DNA from: Bacteroidota bacterium
GTDB taxonomy: Bacteria > Bacteroidota > Ignavibacteria > Ignavibacteriales > Melioribacteraceae
Length of the DNA: 64,000 bases
Assembly (NCBI GenBank): GCA_018829205.1
Contig: JAHJUE010000006.1
Span: 186,001-250,000 of the forward strand
Direction: 5' to 3'
The notes under the pieces are model-generated. The model searched no databases and was not told where the DNA came from. It saw nothing but the letters and a program-made list of their open reading frames with translations. The position numbers and the translations under genes were made by a program. The first letter of the stretch is position 1. The number at the start of each line of letters is the position of its first letter. Shown here piece after piece: positions 36,274 to 46,061 of this stretch.

Positions 36274-39200
36274 TTATAAATCAACACGTACACCAAGATC
36301 AGCAGTTAGACCGTATAAAGCGCTTGTTCTTAAAATCTTATATTGATTTACACGGTTGTTTAATAAATTTTCTTCTTTAAGATTTGTTAAATTATTTACA
36401 TTTAAGTTTACCGATAAATAATCCGTAATTTTTTGCTTTAACGCCAAATCAACGCGGGTATAAGCTCCAATTACTCTATCTCCTCTTCCGCTAGGTGAAA
36501 ATGATGAGTTATATTCGGATTGATGGAATACAGAAACACGTCCTGAAAACCCTCCAATATCATAGCCTAAAGAAATATTACCGAAAAATTCCGGTTGATC
36601 TTCTAACTGCTGTTTGTATTCAATAGCTCGTTCAACATATGTTTGTATCGGGAACGGAATACCCGGAATGGTGGAATAAGTTGTATCTGTTCTTGCACCA
36701 ATTAAATGAGTTTCAGATTTTACCAACGAAGCGTTGTAAGAAAGCACTATGTTTTTAAGAAGTCCAGGAAGGAAACTGAAGTTTATCTGATGTTCCAATT
36801 CAAATCCCCAAACCTTTGATGGTTTTGGTGAATTATAAGGTATTGTCAGCTGATAGTTTCCTGTATGCAAGGATTCGGTTTCAAGACCAAGCGCCTGAAA
36901 CAATACGTTTCCTTCGGTATTTATTTGATTAAGCATATGATACATATCTACAATTTCTTTATAGAATGCAGATACTGAGAATAATCCAATGTCATTTCCA
37001 TAGAACGATGTATTTATTTCAAAGTTCCATGCTTTTGCTGTTTTTAACAGCGGGTTTCCAACAACAAGCTGTTTATTTCCGCCTACCGCCGCGGGTCGCC
37101 ACGCGAAATATGTATTTAATCTCATATTAAAATCAGGTCTAGCGAGAGCTTTATAAGCAGCAAGTCTGATATTTAAGAAATCTGTAGCTTTAATATTAAA
37201 ATGGAAATTTGGTAAAACAACGGTTTCGGTATAGGCAGCTGTAGTGTCTCTAGTAACAATTTTAATAGAAGGGAAACCGCTCGCTACTTCTCTTGAATAT
37301 GTATTTTTATAATCATTATTCTCCTGTTCAACTCTTAATCCGGCAATAAAAGTAATATCCTGACCGAATTTTAAGGTATTCATTATATAACCGGAGCCGA
37401 CAGTTTCTTTTATATCATAAAAATTTGCTGCAAGTGTCGGGTCATCGTAATACTCTCTTGTACTACCATTTTGGCTTACGCCGTTTCTATTTAAATCGTA
37501 CCACTCTCTTAATTTGTCTCTGTTTATTAAAGGATTTAGATCATATAAATCATAAACTTTTTTTGATTCGGGTGTTGAATCCAAAAACTCAGTAAACGAT
37601 AATGTATTGTTAAGCGGATTCTGTAAATATCGTTGATAGAACGCGTCAAACATAGTTCCTGTCAAATCCTTTTGAACAATTGACCCGTCATCTAATCTTG
37701 TATAAGGCTGCCAATATCCCAAATAGTAAGGGGCAAAATTCTGAGTTGTATGATTGTTTCTGCTTTTTGTTTTATATTTACCGCCGAATTTTAATTCACC
37801 GAAAAAAAGATTTCCTATTGTGTAATCTTTTTTAAAATTAATAAAAATTGATTGATCCTTGTCGAGGTTATCCTGACTGCTGTAATAAGCTCCGGCTAAA
37901 GTAGCGGCTCTAAAATTATTATAGGCATAATCGACAAATCTTTCGGGATGATCCTGAAACTGAGGAGTTGATTTCATCCCCGAAGTACCGGCATTCGAGG
38001 GCTCACTAAAATCCAATTGATAATCATAAGGGAAATCCGAGGTCGACTGTGCAAAAGAAAGTCCCCATGTAATATTAAATCCCAATAAATTATTATCGCC
38101 GGTTAAAGAAGAACTGAAAGTTTTAATTTCCTGTTCTCTATCACGGTAGGTATAGGTTACACCGCCAAGATATTGTGAGTTGCCTCCTCCGTTGGGATAA
38201 TCTCTATTGTGAGTTATATAATCTCTTTTAGTACTGTTAAATGTATTGTTGAATTTAATATTCCCGTCATCCGGAGTATTATAATCAAGAATAAGACTTA
38301 TTCCGTCTCTTTTTCTAATTTCATCAGTAAACTGCACGGAAAAATTATTAATAAAATAACTTGTTTGGTTAAGAATATTCTGATCATAGTTAAGGTTAAT
38401 ACTTTCACTGCTGCGTATTTTATTTTCCAAATTCCCGTTTATTTGAACACCTAAGGATTTATCAAAAAATCTTTCGCCGTATTTAAATGAAAAATCATAT
38501 TGTTCGGCAGAGCTCATAACATCATTATATCCGCCTTTTATTACTGCTCTGATTTCTCTTTCTGAAGGAGCCTTTTTTGTTACCAGGTTAACGCTTCCGG
38601 CAATAGCGTCAGCGTCTTTATCCGATGTAAGGGCTTTGTACAATTCAATACCTGCCAATGAACTTTGCGATATCGCACTTAGATCAATGCCACGTTCTTG
38701 AGAATCGGTCGATGGAATTTTTACTCCGTCAAGCGTTACGCTTGTATATTTGTCGCTTAGTCCGCGCAGAATAATTTTATTCGCTTCACCGCCCGATCTG
38801 CTTAAAGAAACGCCCGGCAGACGTCCGATTGCTTCTGCGGCATTTGCATCGGGCAGTTCTTGTATTTTTTCTTCTGAAATTACATTAACAATTGTGTTTG
38901 ATGTAAGCTGCTGATTAATTGCCGCGGCCTGTCCCAAGGCTTGTGCGGTTATAACAACAGTATTGCCTTCTAATACCTCAAGTACCAGCTCGACATGAAA
39001 TTCCAAAGTTCTGTTATCCTGAATACTTAAATCGAACTCTTTGCTTTCATAACCTATGTATGAGACTTTTAATTTGAACGGGCCCGCAGGAATTCTTGTT
39101 ATTTTATATTCCCCTTCAATATCAGTCGCACTTCCAAGCGAAGTCCCGATAACAAATACATTTGCTCCGACAAGTGGCTGCGATGTTAAGGAATCAATAA

Positions 39201-39288
39201 CAACACCTTTTAATGTTCCCTGTGCCCAAATTGAAGTTGTAAATAGGAACATAAACAATGCGGCTATTTTAAACGTTCTTGATTTCAT
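36274..39288 (-). CDS. TonB-dependent receptor with carboxypeptidase-like N-terminal domain
   Basis: The start at 39288 (MKSRTFKIAALFMFLF) follows AAGGA at good spacing and yields a signal peptide ending at IWAQ. Next come a CarboxypepD_reg-like domain (GTLKGVVIDSLTSQPLVGAN...), a plug (ELPDANAAEAIGRLPGVSL, IILRGLSDKYTSVTLDGVKI) and a 22-strand-type barrel ending in an aromatic-poor VRVDL. It resembles the proteobacterial-style oligosaccharide TonB receptors more than SusC, and no susD gene follows. It probably imports oligogalacturonides. Two 12-bp direct repeats lie upstream in a 317-bp gene-free region. Confidence 0.92.
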   Translation of the reverse strand: MKSRTFKIAALFMFLFTTSIWAQGTLKGVVIDSLTSQPLVGANVFVIGTSLGSATDIEGEYKITRIPAGPFKLKVSYIGYESKEFDLSIQDNRTLEFHVELVLEVLEGNTVVITAQALGQAAAINQQLTSNTIVNVISEEKIQELPDANAAEAIGRLPGVSLSRSGGEANKIILRGLSDKYTSVTLDGVKIPSTDSQERGIDLSAISQSSLAGIELYKALTSDKDADAIAGSVNLVTKKAPSEREIRAVIKGGYNDVMSSAEQYDFSFKYGERFFDKSLGVQINGNLENKIRSSESINLNYDQNILNQTSYFINNFSVQFTDEIRKRDGISLILDYNTPDDGNIKFNNTFNSTKRDYITHNRDYPNGGGNSQYLGGVTYTYRDREQEIKTFSSSLTGDNNLLGFNITWGLSFAQSTSDFPYDYQLDFSEPSNAGTSGMKSTPQFQDHPERFVDYAYNNFRAATLAGAYYSSQDNLDKDQSIFINFKKDYTIGNLFFGELKFGGKYKTKSRNNHTTQNFAPYYLGYWQPYTRLDDGSIVQKDLTGTMFDAFYQRYLQNPLNNTLSFTEFLDSTPESKKVYDLYDLNPLINRDKLREWYDLNRNGVSQNGSTREYYDDPTLAANFYDIKETVGSGYIMNTLKFGQDITFIAGLRVEQENNDYKNTYSREVASGFPSIKIVTRDTTAAYTETVVLPNFHFNIKATDFLNIRLAAYKALARPDFNMRLNTYFAWRPAAVGGNKQLVVGNPLLKTAKAWNFEINTSFYGNDIGLFSVSAFYKEIVDMYHMLNQINTEGNVLFQALGLETESLHTGNYQLTIPYNSPKPSKVWGFELEHQINFSFLPGLLKNIVLSYNASLVKSETHLIGARTDTTYSTIPGIPFPIQTYVERAIEYKQQLEDQPEFFGNISLGYDIGGFSGRVSVFHQSEYNSSFSPSGRGDRVIGAYTRVDLALKQKITDYLSVNLNVNNLTNLKEENLLNNRVNQYKILRTSALYGLTADLGVRVDL

Positions 39289-39413
39289 ATAATTTTCCTT
39301 GGTATTATGCTTAATCATGATGTTTATAATTTATTTATTTTTTGCGGGATTTAGGATAATCAGAAAATAATAAACATCTGTTAATAAAAATGAAACAGGC
39401 AACAAAAAACAAC

Positions 39414-39437
39414 ATCGGTTACTTTATCGATAACTTT
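39414..39437. promoter_or_regulatory. 12-bp direct repeat upstream of the TonB receptor (distal)
   Basis: Two units, ATCGGTTACTTT and ATCGATAACTTT, stand head to tail. TTATCGATAA inside is also a perfect palindrome with central CG. It lies about 126 bp upstream of the receptor start. Confidence 0.6.
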
Positions 39438-39497
39438 TAAGAATAAAAAATTTTATTAAAAAACTCCTTGTATAAATATTTTTCTTAAAATTTAATT

Positions 39498-39521
39498 ATC
39501 GTTTACTTTATCGGTTACTAA
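39498..39521. promoter_or_regulatory. 12-bp direct repeat upstream of the TonB receptor (second copy)
   Basis: ATCGTTTACTTT and ATCGGTTACTAA stand head to tail, exactly 84 bp from the other pair (seven 12-bp units, eight helical turns). It could act with the first copy through looping. The rest of 39289-39605 is AT-rich with no other recognisable element. Confidence 0.6.
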
Positions 39522-39605
39522 GATTATAAAATTTATTCTGTTTGTCAAGTCAATTTTTCCTAAGCAACATTTTTTTTTGAAATATGGAAATTCAGTAAAA
39601 TGGAA

Positions 39606-41309
39606 TTATTTTAATAAAACCATTTTTCCAACTTTCCTAAAATTCATAAATGATAGCTCATAAAAATAAAGCCCGCTTGACAGATTTTTCCCTTCGAATA
39701 CAATTGAATGATGTCCGCTCGACAATTTTTTATTTAATAAAATAGTTACTTCCGAACTTATTATATCGTAGATCTTTAATACAACATTACTGTGATTAGA
39801 ATTTTCCATCTCGGGAATATTAAAAGATATTGTTGTATTAGGATTAAAGGGATTTGGATAATTTTGATACAAAACAAAATCAGAAGGTAAATTGTTTTCA
39901 GATTTAATTGACGTAACATTCCCGTTTAATAAATCCTCTAAATAGACTTCAAGCATGGTATATCCATCAGGGTTTAATAGATTTCTATCATCCGGATTAT
40001 TAAGATCAAGTCCTTTTTGTTGTTCCCAACCGTCGGGCATTCCGTCGTGATCAGTATCTGCAGGCGCCGGAAGTGAATTTAAGAATGGCCATCCCCCGAC
40101 ATCATTTTGAGAATCGATAATTCCGTTGCCCCCTCCGTAATAAGAATTTCCATAAGCCGCAGTTCCGGTTTCTGTTTCTTCGATAATCCTTAAATCAACC
40201 GAATCCCTTCGGGGAAAATTGGCTCCGGCGTTTTCTAAAACTAATTCAAAAGCATTTTCGGCCGTTTGAGCTTCGAGCTGAGAAACCGGAAATGGTTCGT
40301 TCACAATTATTGTATCTTTAACTTCAATAGATACGCCTTGAACTCCGGTGCTAATGTTATCAGCAGTAGTTTCGGGAAATCCGAAAATAAAATTGCCTTC
40401 GACATAAAACTTTCCGAAATTTTTAAATATTCCGTTAGTTGTACTTGACCAAGGTTCAACAATACGGTTCTTTTTTGAACTTTGAGTTGCGGGACCTGAT
40501 TTAAAGTAATTTGCTCTAATATTATAATTACCTTCTTCTCCCCCGTAAATACTATTATCGCCCCAGTTATAAATTACGTTATTAACAAAATCAACAATTT
40601 CCTTTTCGGGCTGATGCAAATACCGGCTGCCGTTAAATCTCGGGTTTCTGCTTGTATGATGCGCCAATAAATTATGATGAAAGGTCGCGCCCCATCCTCC
40701 CCAAATTCCGCCGTAACCGTGATCTCCCTTAGCGTGTACGGAACGGAAAAGGCTCTCAGAAATTATACACCACTGCATTGTAAAATTTTCATTGTCGTAA
40801 AAACTTGCAGCTTCGTCTGTTGACCAGCTCATTGAGCAGTGGTCAATTATAATATTTTTTCTTTCTCTTCCCCAGATGGCATCGTCTTCTACGTTATTAA
40901 TATCTCCAAGTCTGAAGCGAATATATCTTATAATAATATTATCTGCGTCTATTCTTACAGGATAACCCTGTATGCATATACCATCCCCAGGGGCGGTTTG
41001 ACCCGCAATTGTTAAATCGCCGTTTTTTATTCTAAGTATGGATTTTAATTCTATATTCCCTGAAATCCTAAAAATAATAGTTCTTTTGCCGGAAGATTCA
41101 GCAGCGTATCTTAAACTCCCTATTCCGGAATCATTTAAATTTGTTACTTCAAAAACTTCACCGCCTCTTCCGCCTGTTGTAAATTGTCCGTAACCTTCGG
41201 CACTAGGGAAAGCTTTTGTTTGTGCATACAAGAATTGAAATGAAAAAAAGAGGGAAAAAGCTAAAATTTCGACAAGAATGCCTCTTTCTATATTTTTTAA
41301 ATAACTCAT
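39606..41309 (-). CDS. Pectate lyase (PL1-like) with T9SS sorting domain
   Basis: The 567 residues begin with a 30-residue signal peptide (ends FLYAQ). The pectate lyase beta-helix follows: FPSAEGYGQFTTGGRGGEVFEVTNLND at the start, DADNIIIRYIRFRLGD, the Asp-rich IIIDHCSMSWSTDEAAS calcium-binding face, and HHNLLAHHTSRNPRFNG with the conserved lyase arginine. A DTDHDGMPDGWE calcium-loop motif and a type IX sorting tail (YQNYPNPFNPNTTISF...GLYFYELSFMNFRKVGKMVLLK) end the protein. It cleaves demethylated pectin to unsaturated oligogalacturonides outside the cell. A candidate operator directly abuts its start codon. Confidence 0.9.
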   Translation of the reverse strand: MSYLKNIERGILVEILAFSLFFSFQFLYAQTKAFPSAEGYGQFTTGGRGGEVFEVTNLNDSGIGSLRYAAESSGKRTIIFRISGNIELKSILRIKNGDLTIAGQTAPGDGICIQGYPVRIDADNIIIRYIRFRLGDINNVEDDAIWGRERKNIIIDHCSMSWSTDEAASFYDNENFTMQWCIISESLFRSVHAKGDHGYGGIWGGWGATFHHNLLAHHTSRNPRFNGSRYLHQPEKEIVDFVNNVIYNWGDNSIYGGEEGNYNIRANYFKSGPATQSSKKNRIVEPWSSTTNGIFKNFGKFYVEGNFIFGFPETTADNISTGVQGVSIEVKDTIIVNEPFPVSQLEAQTAENAFELVLENAGANFPRRDSVDLRIIEETETGTAAYGNSYYGGGNGIIDSQNDVGGWPFLNSLPAPADTDHDGMPDGWEQQKGLDLNNPDDRNLLNPDGYTMLEVYLEDLLNGNVTSIKSENNLPSDFVLYQNYPNPFNPNTTISFNIPEMENSNHSNVVLKIYDIISSEVTILLNKKLSSGHHSIVFEGKNLSSGLYFYELSFMNFRKVGKMVLLK

Positions 41310-41345
41310 AACTTTTACTTAATCGTTAACTTTATTGTTTACTGA
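41310..41345. promoter_or_regulatory. 12-bp direct repeat touching the pectate lyase start
   Basis: ATCGTTAACTTT (41322-41333) and ATTGTTTACTGA (41334-41345) follow a weaker AACTTTTACTTA unit. The array reaches the base next to the ATG, so a bound protein could block ribosome access as well as transcription, unless the real start is inside the gene. Confidence 0.55.
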
Positions 41346-41398
41346 AAAATTATTAAAATTATTTTTTATTGTCAAGTTTAGAAATAGGAAAAAGGAAA

Positions 41399-41428
41399 AT
41401 ATAAAGCCCTCGATAAGAGGGCTTTATA
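41399..41428 (-). terminator. Rho-independent terminator after the pyrophosphatase gene
   Basis: ATAAAGCCCTC and GAGGGCTTTAT form an 11-bp stem with a 5-base loop. The minus strand then runs into TTTTCC. It lies 15 bp after the hppA stop and would end the long uronate series. Confidence 0.85.
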
Positions 41429-41442
41429 TTAATATTCGGGTT

Positions 41443-43638
41443 TTATAAAATGCTGAAGGCGACTGTTAGTCCCGACATTACAATCGCGACCATGCTCATT
41501 AATTTTATTAAAATGTTTAAACTCGGTCCAGAAGTATCTTTGAAAGGATCTCCTACAGTATCGCCAATAACGGTTGCTTTATGACTAGCGGAACCTTTGC
41601 CTCCGAGATTTCCCTCTTCAACATATTTTTTCGCGTTGTCCCATGCGCCTCCGGAGTTGGACATAAATACAGCAAGCACAAATCCGGATCCTAAACCGCC
41701 TACAAGAAGTCCCATAACACCAGGAACACCTAATACAACTCCCGTAACAATAGGAACAAGAATTGCAAGAGCCGACGGCACAATCATTTCCATCTGCGCT
41801 CCTTTTGTTGAAATTGCAACGCACTTCGCATAATCGGGGGTTGATTTTCCTTCAAGAATTCCGGGTATTTCTTTGAATTGTCTTCTTACTTCATCAACCA
41901 TTTTCTGCGCGGCTCTTCCGACTGCGTTCATTGTTAATCCGCAGAATAAAAATGCCATCATTGATCCGAGGAAAATTCCAACCAATACTAACGGATTCAT
42001 TAAAGTAACATTATAATATTTCATAAAATCCAATAGACCTGCGCTTTTGACATCTACAATTACTCCGTTGCCAAGAGTTAATACTTCCTGACCAATTCTA
42101 ACCAAACCAATTTTTAATTCTTCAATATAAGAAGCAAGCAAAGCTAAAGCCGTTAAAGCCGCAGAACCAATTGCGAAACCTTTCCCCGTGGCCGCTGTTG
42201 TATTTCCTAATGAATCGAGAGCATCCGTTCTTGCCCTTACTTCGGGACCAAGATTGCTCATTTCGGCATTCCCTCCGGCGTTGTCGGCAATCGGTCCGTA
42301 TGCGTCGGTTGCAAGAGTTAAACCGAGAGTTGATAACATTCCAACCGCGGCAATACCAATACCATATAATCCTAAATTAATTTTTGAAGGATCAAATCCC
42401 GATGCAAACATAAATGATAAAATTATTCCGGCAACAACTGCTAAAACAGGAATTGCTGTTGAAATCATACCGACTCCCAAACCTGAAATTATTACTGTAG
42501 CCGGACCTGTTTTAGAACTTTCGGCAATTGATTGCGTCGGTTTGAATGAAGATGAAGTATAATATTCAGTCGATTTACCGATTACGATGCCTGTTAATAG
42601 ACCGACAACAACCGCTGCCCAGATACCGTAAGTATTTTCCAATTCTAAATATTGAATAAGAAAAAATGAAAAAACAACGATTAGTACGGAACTGTAATTT
42701 ATTGATTTGGATAAAGCATTTAATAATTCTTTTTGAGTCGCATTATCTTTTGCTTTGACGACAAATATTCCAAGAATTGAAAGTAAAATCCCGATTGCTG
42801 CAACAAGCATTGGAGCAAGTACAGCTCTTAACTGCATTTCAGGATTGCTCAAAAACGCAGAAGCGCCTAAAGCAGCTGTAGCTAATATTGACCCGCAATA
42901 TGATTCATATAAATCAGCACCCATTCCTGCAACGTCTCCGACATTATCTCCAACATTATCCGCAATTGTAGCCGGGTTTCTTGGATCGTCTTCCGGAATT
43001 CCCGCTTCAACCTTTCCTACCAAATCACCCCCTACATCTGCCGCTTTTGTAAAAATTCCTCCGCCAACTCTTGCAAACAAAGCCTGTGCAGAAGCCCCCA
43101 TTCCGAATGTTAACATAGTTGTTGTAACTATAACCATGTTATGACCTTCACCTAAGGACAACGGATAAAAATAAGTTAACACAAGGAACCAGATTGAAAT
43201 ATCAAGTAGCCCCAATCCTACAACAACAAGTCCCATAACAGCGCCGCTTCTGAATGCGACTTGCAGACCGTCGTTTAATGATTTTTTTGCTTCGTTTGCG
43301 GTTCTTGCCGCAGCGTTTGTAGCCGTTTTCATCCCGAAAAATCCTGCTAGGCCCGAAAAGAAACCTCCCGTAATAAACGCGAACGGTACCCATGGATTTT
43401 GAACATTAAGTCCGTATGACAAAATTGAAAAAAATACGGTCATAACTAAAAAGAAAATTCCAACGACTTTATACTGCTGTTTAAGATATGCCATTGCACC
43501 TTCTCGAACATAGGATGCGATTTTTTTCATAACATCCGTACCTTCGTCTTTCTTCATCATCTGCTGATAAAAATAATAAGCAAAAGCTAATGCCGTTATA
43601 GAACATACTGGTATTACCCAGAAAACAATATTGAACAT
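41443..43638 (-). CDS. hppA: Membrane pyrophosphatase, K+-dependent type
   Basis: This 731-residue protein has about 16 membrane helices. The substrate site is complete: [44 protein letters not shown], then [16 protein letters not shown] and the final [35 protein letters not shown] has Ala and Gly where K+-independent enzymes have Lys and Thr, so it belongs to the K+-dependent class. Whether it pumps H+ or Na+ cannot be decided by eye. It converts PPi hydrolysis into an ion gradient. The PPi-dependent phosphofructokinase encoded at 52615 uses the same currency. GAGG precedes the ATG, and a terminator follows. Confidence 0.95.
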   Translation of the reverse strand: MFNIVFWVIPVCSITALAFAYYFYQQMMKKDEGTDVMKKIASYVREGAMAYLKQQYKVVGIFFLVMTVFFSILSYGLNVQNPWVPFAFITGGFFSGLAGFFGMKTATNAAARTANEAKKSLNDGLQVAFRSGAVMGLVVVGLGLLDISIWFLVLTYFYPLSLGEGHNMVIVTTTMLTFGMGASAQALFARVGGGIFTKAADVGGDLVGKVEAGIPEDDPRNPATIADNVGDNVGDVAGMGADLYESYCGSILATAALGASAFLSNPEMQLRAVLAPMLVAAIGILLSILGIFVVKAKDNATQKELLNALSKSINYSSVLIVVFSFFLIQYLELENTYGIWAAVVVGLLTGIVIGKSTEYYTSSSFKPTQSIAESSKTGPATVIISGLGVGMISTAIPVLAVVAGIILSFMFASGFDPSKINLGLYGIGIAAVGMLSTLGLTLATDAYGPIADNAGGNAEMSNLGPEVRARTDALDSLGNTTAATGKGFAIGSAALTALALLASYIEELKIGLVRIGQEVLTLGNGVIVDVKSAGLLDFMKYYNVTLMNPLVLVGIFLGSMMAFLFCGLTMNAVGRAAQKMVDEVRRQFKEIPGILEGKSTPDYAKCVAISTKGAQMEMIVPSALAILVPIVTGVVLGVPGVMGLLVGGLGSGFVLAVFMSNSGGAWDNAKKYVEEGNLGGKGSASHKATVIGDTVGDPFKDTSGPSLNILIKLMSMVAIVMSGLTVAFSIL

Positions 43639-43659
43639 AAATTACCTCACAAATTTTAA

Positions 43660-44439
43660 TTATCCACTGAAACCAATATTTACGGCGGATCTCCACCATA
43701 TATAATGTTCGTCATTTAATTCTTTAATTGATGGGAACGGGTAATAAAGTTTCTGAAATTGATTGCCGACAAAGAACCCGTTTTTACACGTCCTGTAAAA
43801 CAATTCGCCTTTAAATAATCTGATAATAGTTTTAGAAGGTTTATCCGGATTATGTGTTAATCCAATAAGGCAGTCTCTTAAGTGTTCAATATTCGGATAG
43901 GGTAAATTTACCATTCTTCCTTTATCAGGATCATTCGCTAGCTCACCAAGTTCAAGTTCAACAAATACTATTTTAGGCACGGATACGGGTTTATTTTGAT
44001 CGGTAAGAATGTTGATAAATTCTTCAGGTCCAGCAATACTTGCTATCATTGGGGTAACCGGGCATAGCTGCTGATAAAGGTGCAGATGATGATTATTTTT
44101 TTCATCAAAAACGCCCTGCGAAAGTTTTAGAACGCGTCCGTCATCCGTAACCAGAAACAAATCCTTAAATGCTTCAAAAGGAATATGTTCGAGTACCCTG
44201 TAAATTGATAAATAAACTGATCTTTTGGGATTTCCTTTTTCATCCGGGACACAACGTTTTTCAATCAGGTCAAGAGGGAAGTGTCCGTCAACCTTATCGA
44301 TATCTAATTCAAAAAATATTGCCTGTCCTCTGGTTCTTTTCCGGGAGCCAATAGCCATGTAATTCCCGAATTCCAATGGAGGCAGCATAGACGCAATAAG
44401 TGCTTCAGGTGTTAAGGAGAGGTACAAATACTTTTTCAT
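43660..44439 (-). CDS. Conserved-looking hypothetical protein (259 residues)
   Basis: I recognise no family. The protein looks soluble and has no signal peptide (MKKYLYLSLTPEALIASMLPPLEFGNYMAIG). It contains several compact hydrophobic strands, the segments IDKVDGHFPLDLIEKRCVPDEKG and PKIVFVELELGELANDP, and an aromatic C-terminus with LNDEHYIWWRSAVNIGF. It ends 21 bp before hppA, so the two are probably co-transcribed and it may have a role linked to the pyrophosphatase or simply share its operon. Confidence 0.7.
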   Translation of the reverse strand: MKKYLYLSLTPEALIASMLPPLEFGNYMAIGSRKRTRGQAIFFELDIDKVDGHFPLDLIEKRCVPDEKGNPKRSVYLSIYRVLEHIPFEAFKDLFLVTDDGRVLKLSQGVFDEKNNHHLHLYQQLCPVTPMIASIAGPEEFINILTDQNKPVSVPKIVFVELELGELANDPDKGRMVNLPYPNIEHLRDCLIGLTHNPDKPSKTIIRLFKGELFYRTCKNGFFVGNQFQKLYYPFPSIKELNDEHYIWWRSAVNIGFSG

Positions 44440-44557
44440 TTTTTTCTCCTGTTTATTTTTATGAGACTAATTCGTCTTATTATAACTTATAAAAAAACAC
44501 GCAATTTCATAAAAGCATCGGCAGTCCTAATGAACAAATTCAATAATCTTAAAATTA

Positions 44558-45070
44558 TCATAAATTTTCTTTCTTATATAAGAAATAGAAAAAAGCAGAG
44601 AAGACAGTTAACATTGCAACCTGTATCATAATCGGAGTTGAAACAAGACTTCCCTGCAAAGCCGCAAAATAAAGCATAAAAAATTTTACAACATAATAAT
44701 AAAGTTTAGCTGCAATTATACTTATAACAAATACAAGTGTGGCATTAGCCAATCTATCTTTTAAATAATAAAATAAAAAGACGTTTAACAACAACTCGCT
44801 TGATATTAACATTGTTTTAATAAGAACCGGGTGCGAAGATATAATATAGGAGAATGCAGGAAGGGTCAGAGCAATCAAATACGCGTTTGTTCTGTTTGTA
44901 AACAAAATTGAAACAACAAGTGCTAGCCTCATTGGCTCAACGTAATATAAAGGAAGACTAAGCAAATGTGAAAAAGTAGGTATATAATAAATTGCAGCAA
45001 CAATCAAAATATCCAATAAATATATTTTCGATTTCGATTTGTTAAATATTTTCTCAATGATTAATTCCAT
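44558..45070 (-). CDS. Small integral membrane protein (about six helices)
   Basis: The 170 residues are almost entirely hydrophobic helices with a charged C-terminus (YKKENL). The spacing and the central text YVEPMRLALVVSILFTNRTNAY and SSHPVLIKTMLISSELLLN resemble substrate-binding S components of ECF vitamin transporters, which are of this length. I cannot confirm that, and no ECF ATPase or EcfT gene is near. It follows the AEC permease gene by 37 bp. Confidence 0.6.
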   Translation of the reverse strand: MELIIEKIFNKSKSKIYLLDILIVAAIYYIPTFSHLLSLPLYYVEPMRLALVVSILFTNRTNAYLIALTLPAFSYIISSHPVLIKTMLISSELLLNVFLFYYLKDRLANATLVFVISIIAAKLYYYVVKFFMLYFAALQGSLVSTPIMIQVAMLTVFSAFFYFLYKKENL

Positions 45071-45107
45071 TGCCGTTTCCTTTATATATATGGTAATAAC
45101 TTTTTAA

Positions 45108-46055
45108 CTAAATAATTCTAAAATACCTTAAGCAAAACAATCCGAAAGTCATAGTAAAAATAGAGCCAAGCGTAGAAATTATAACTATATTTCCCGCAAG
45201 TTTCAAATTTCCTTTCATTGAGGATGCCATTATAAAACTTGCAATTGCAGTAGGCGCAGAAAATATAATAAATAATATGCCCAAATCCTGACCGAAAATA
45301 TCAAGCATAAAACAAAGAGAAATAACAACCAAGGGAGAAACAATATTTTTTAGAACAGGAGCTCCGAAAGCAAGACCGGAAGCTTCTTTAATTGATTTAA
45401 TATTTATTGAACTTCCGATGCCAATTAAAGCAAGAGGCAATGAAATCTGCGCTATATAATTTCCCGTTGTTTCAATCGTTCCGTGAAGTTCAATTTGAAA
45501 TACTGAAAACGGAATCGCCAGAATAATCGAGATCATGAAAGGATTAGCAAGTATTTCAATCACGGTTTTTTTCAAATTAATATTCTTACTTAACCTATGC
45601 GGCAAGGTTAATGAAATAACTCCAAGTAAATTATACAAAGGCAGCGCGAACAATAATAAGAAAGATGCTTTTGAAAGAGCATCAGTCCCGAACATTCTTA
45701 AAATTATTGCAAGCCCCACAATCGCGTCATTATTTCTAAAACTCCCCTGTATAAATACACCTTCATTCTCAGGCTTCAGTTTAAACCTTTTAGCAATAAA
45801 TAAACTGATTGCATACATGATAAAAATTCCGCCGATAACTACTGTAATCATTTTAACGTCAATTGTACTTTCAAGGTCTACATTGTAAAGCTTAAGAAAA
45901 ATTAATACCGGGAGCGAGACCATAAATACAAACTGCGAAGTAATTTTTACGAAATTATCATCTACAATATTTTTCCACTTTAGGATAATGCCGACGATCA
46001 CTAAAAGGAAAACGGGAAATACTGTATTTATAATAAAAAAAAGATCGTCGATCAT
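45108..46055 (-). CDS. AEC-family permease (auxin efflux carrier type)
   Basis: The 315 residues form about ten membrane helices in two halves. AEC-typical segments are NTVFPVFLLVIVGIILKWKNIVDDNFVKI near the start, FRNNDAIVGLAIILRMFG and the LPLALIGIGSSINIK crossover motif. Bacterial AEC permeases move organic acids or auxin-like anions. Inside a uronate cluster a sugar acid or its breakdown acid is a reasonable guess. The gene starts 6 bp after the Gfo/Idh gene and appears co-transcribed with it. Confidence 0.85.
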   Translation of the reverse strand: MIDDLFFIINTVFPVFLLVIVGIILKWKNIVDDNFVKITSQFVFMVSLPVLIFLKLYNVDLESTIDVKMITVVIGGIFIMYAISLFIAKRFKLKPENEGVFIQGSFRNNDAIVGLAIILRMFGTDALSKASFLLLFALPLYNLLGVISLTLPHRLSKNINLKKTVIEILANPFMISIILAIPFSVFQIELHGTIETTGNYIAQISLPLALIGIGSSINIKSIKEASGLAFGAPVLKNIVSPLVVISLCFMLDIFGQDLGILFIIFSAPTAIASFIMASSMKGNLKLAGNIVIISTLGSIFTMTFGLFCLRYFRII

Positions 46056-46061
46056 ATATTC

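Noticed and set aside
42188-42562. A 124-codon open frame on the plus strand inside the pyrophosphatase gene
   Set aside because: It is antisense to the most conserved part of hppA, is Pro/Ala-rich as expected for the complement of a Gly/Ala-rich membrane protein, and has no ribosome site. The same holds for 42755-43144.
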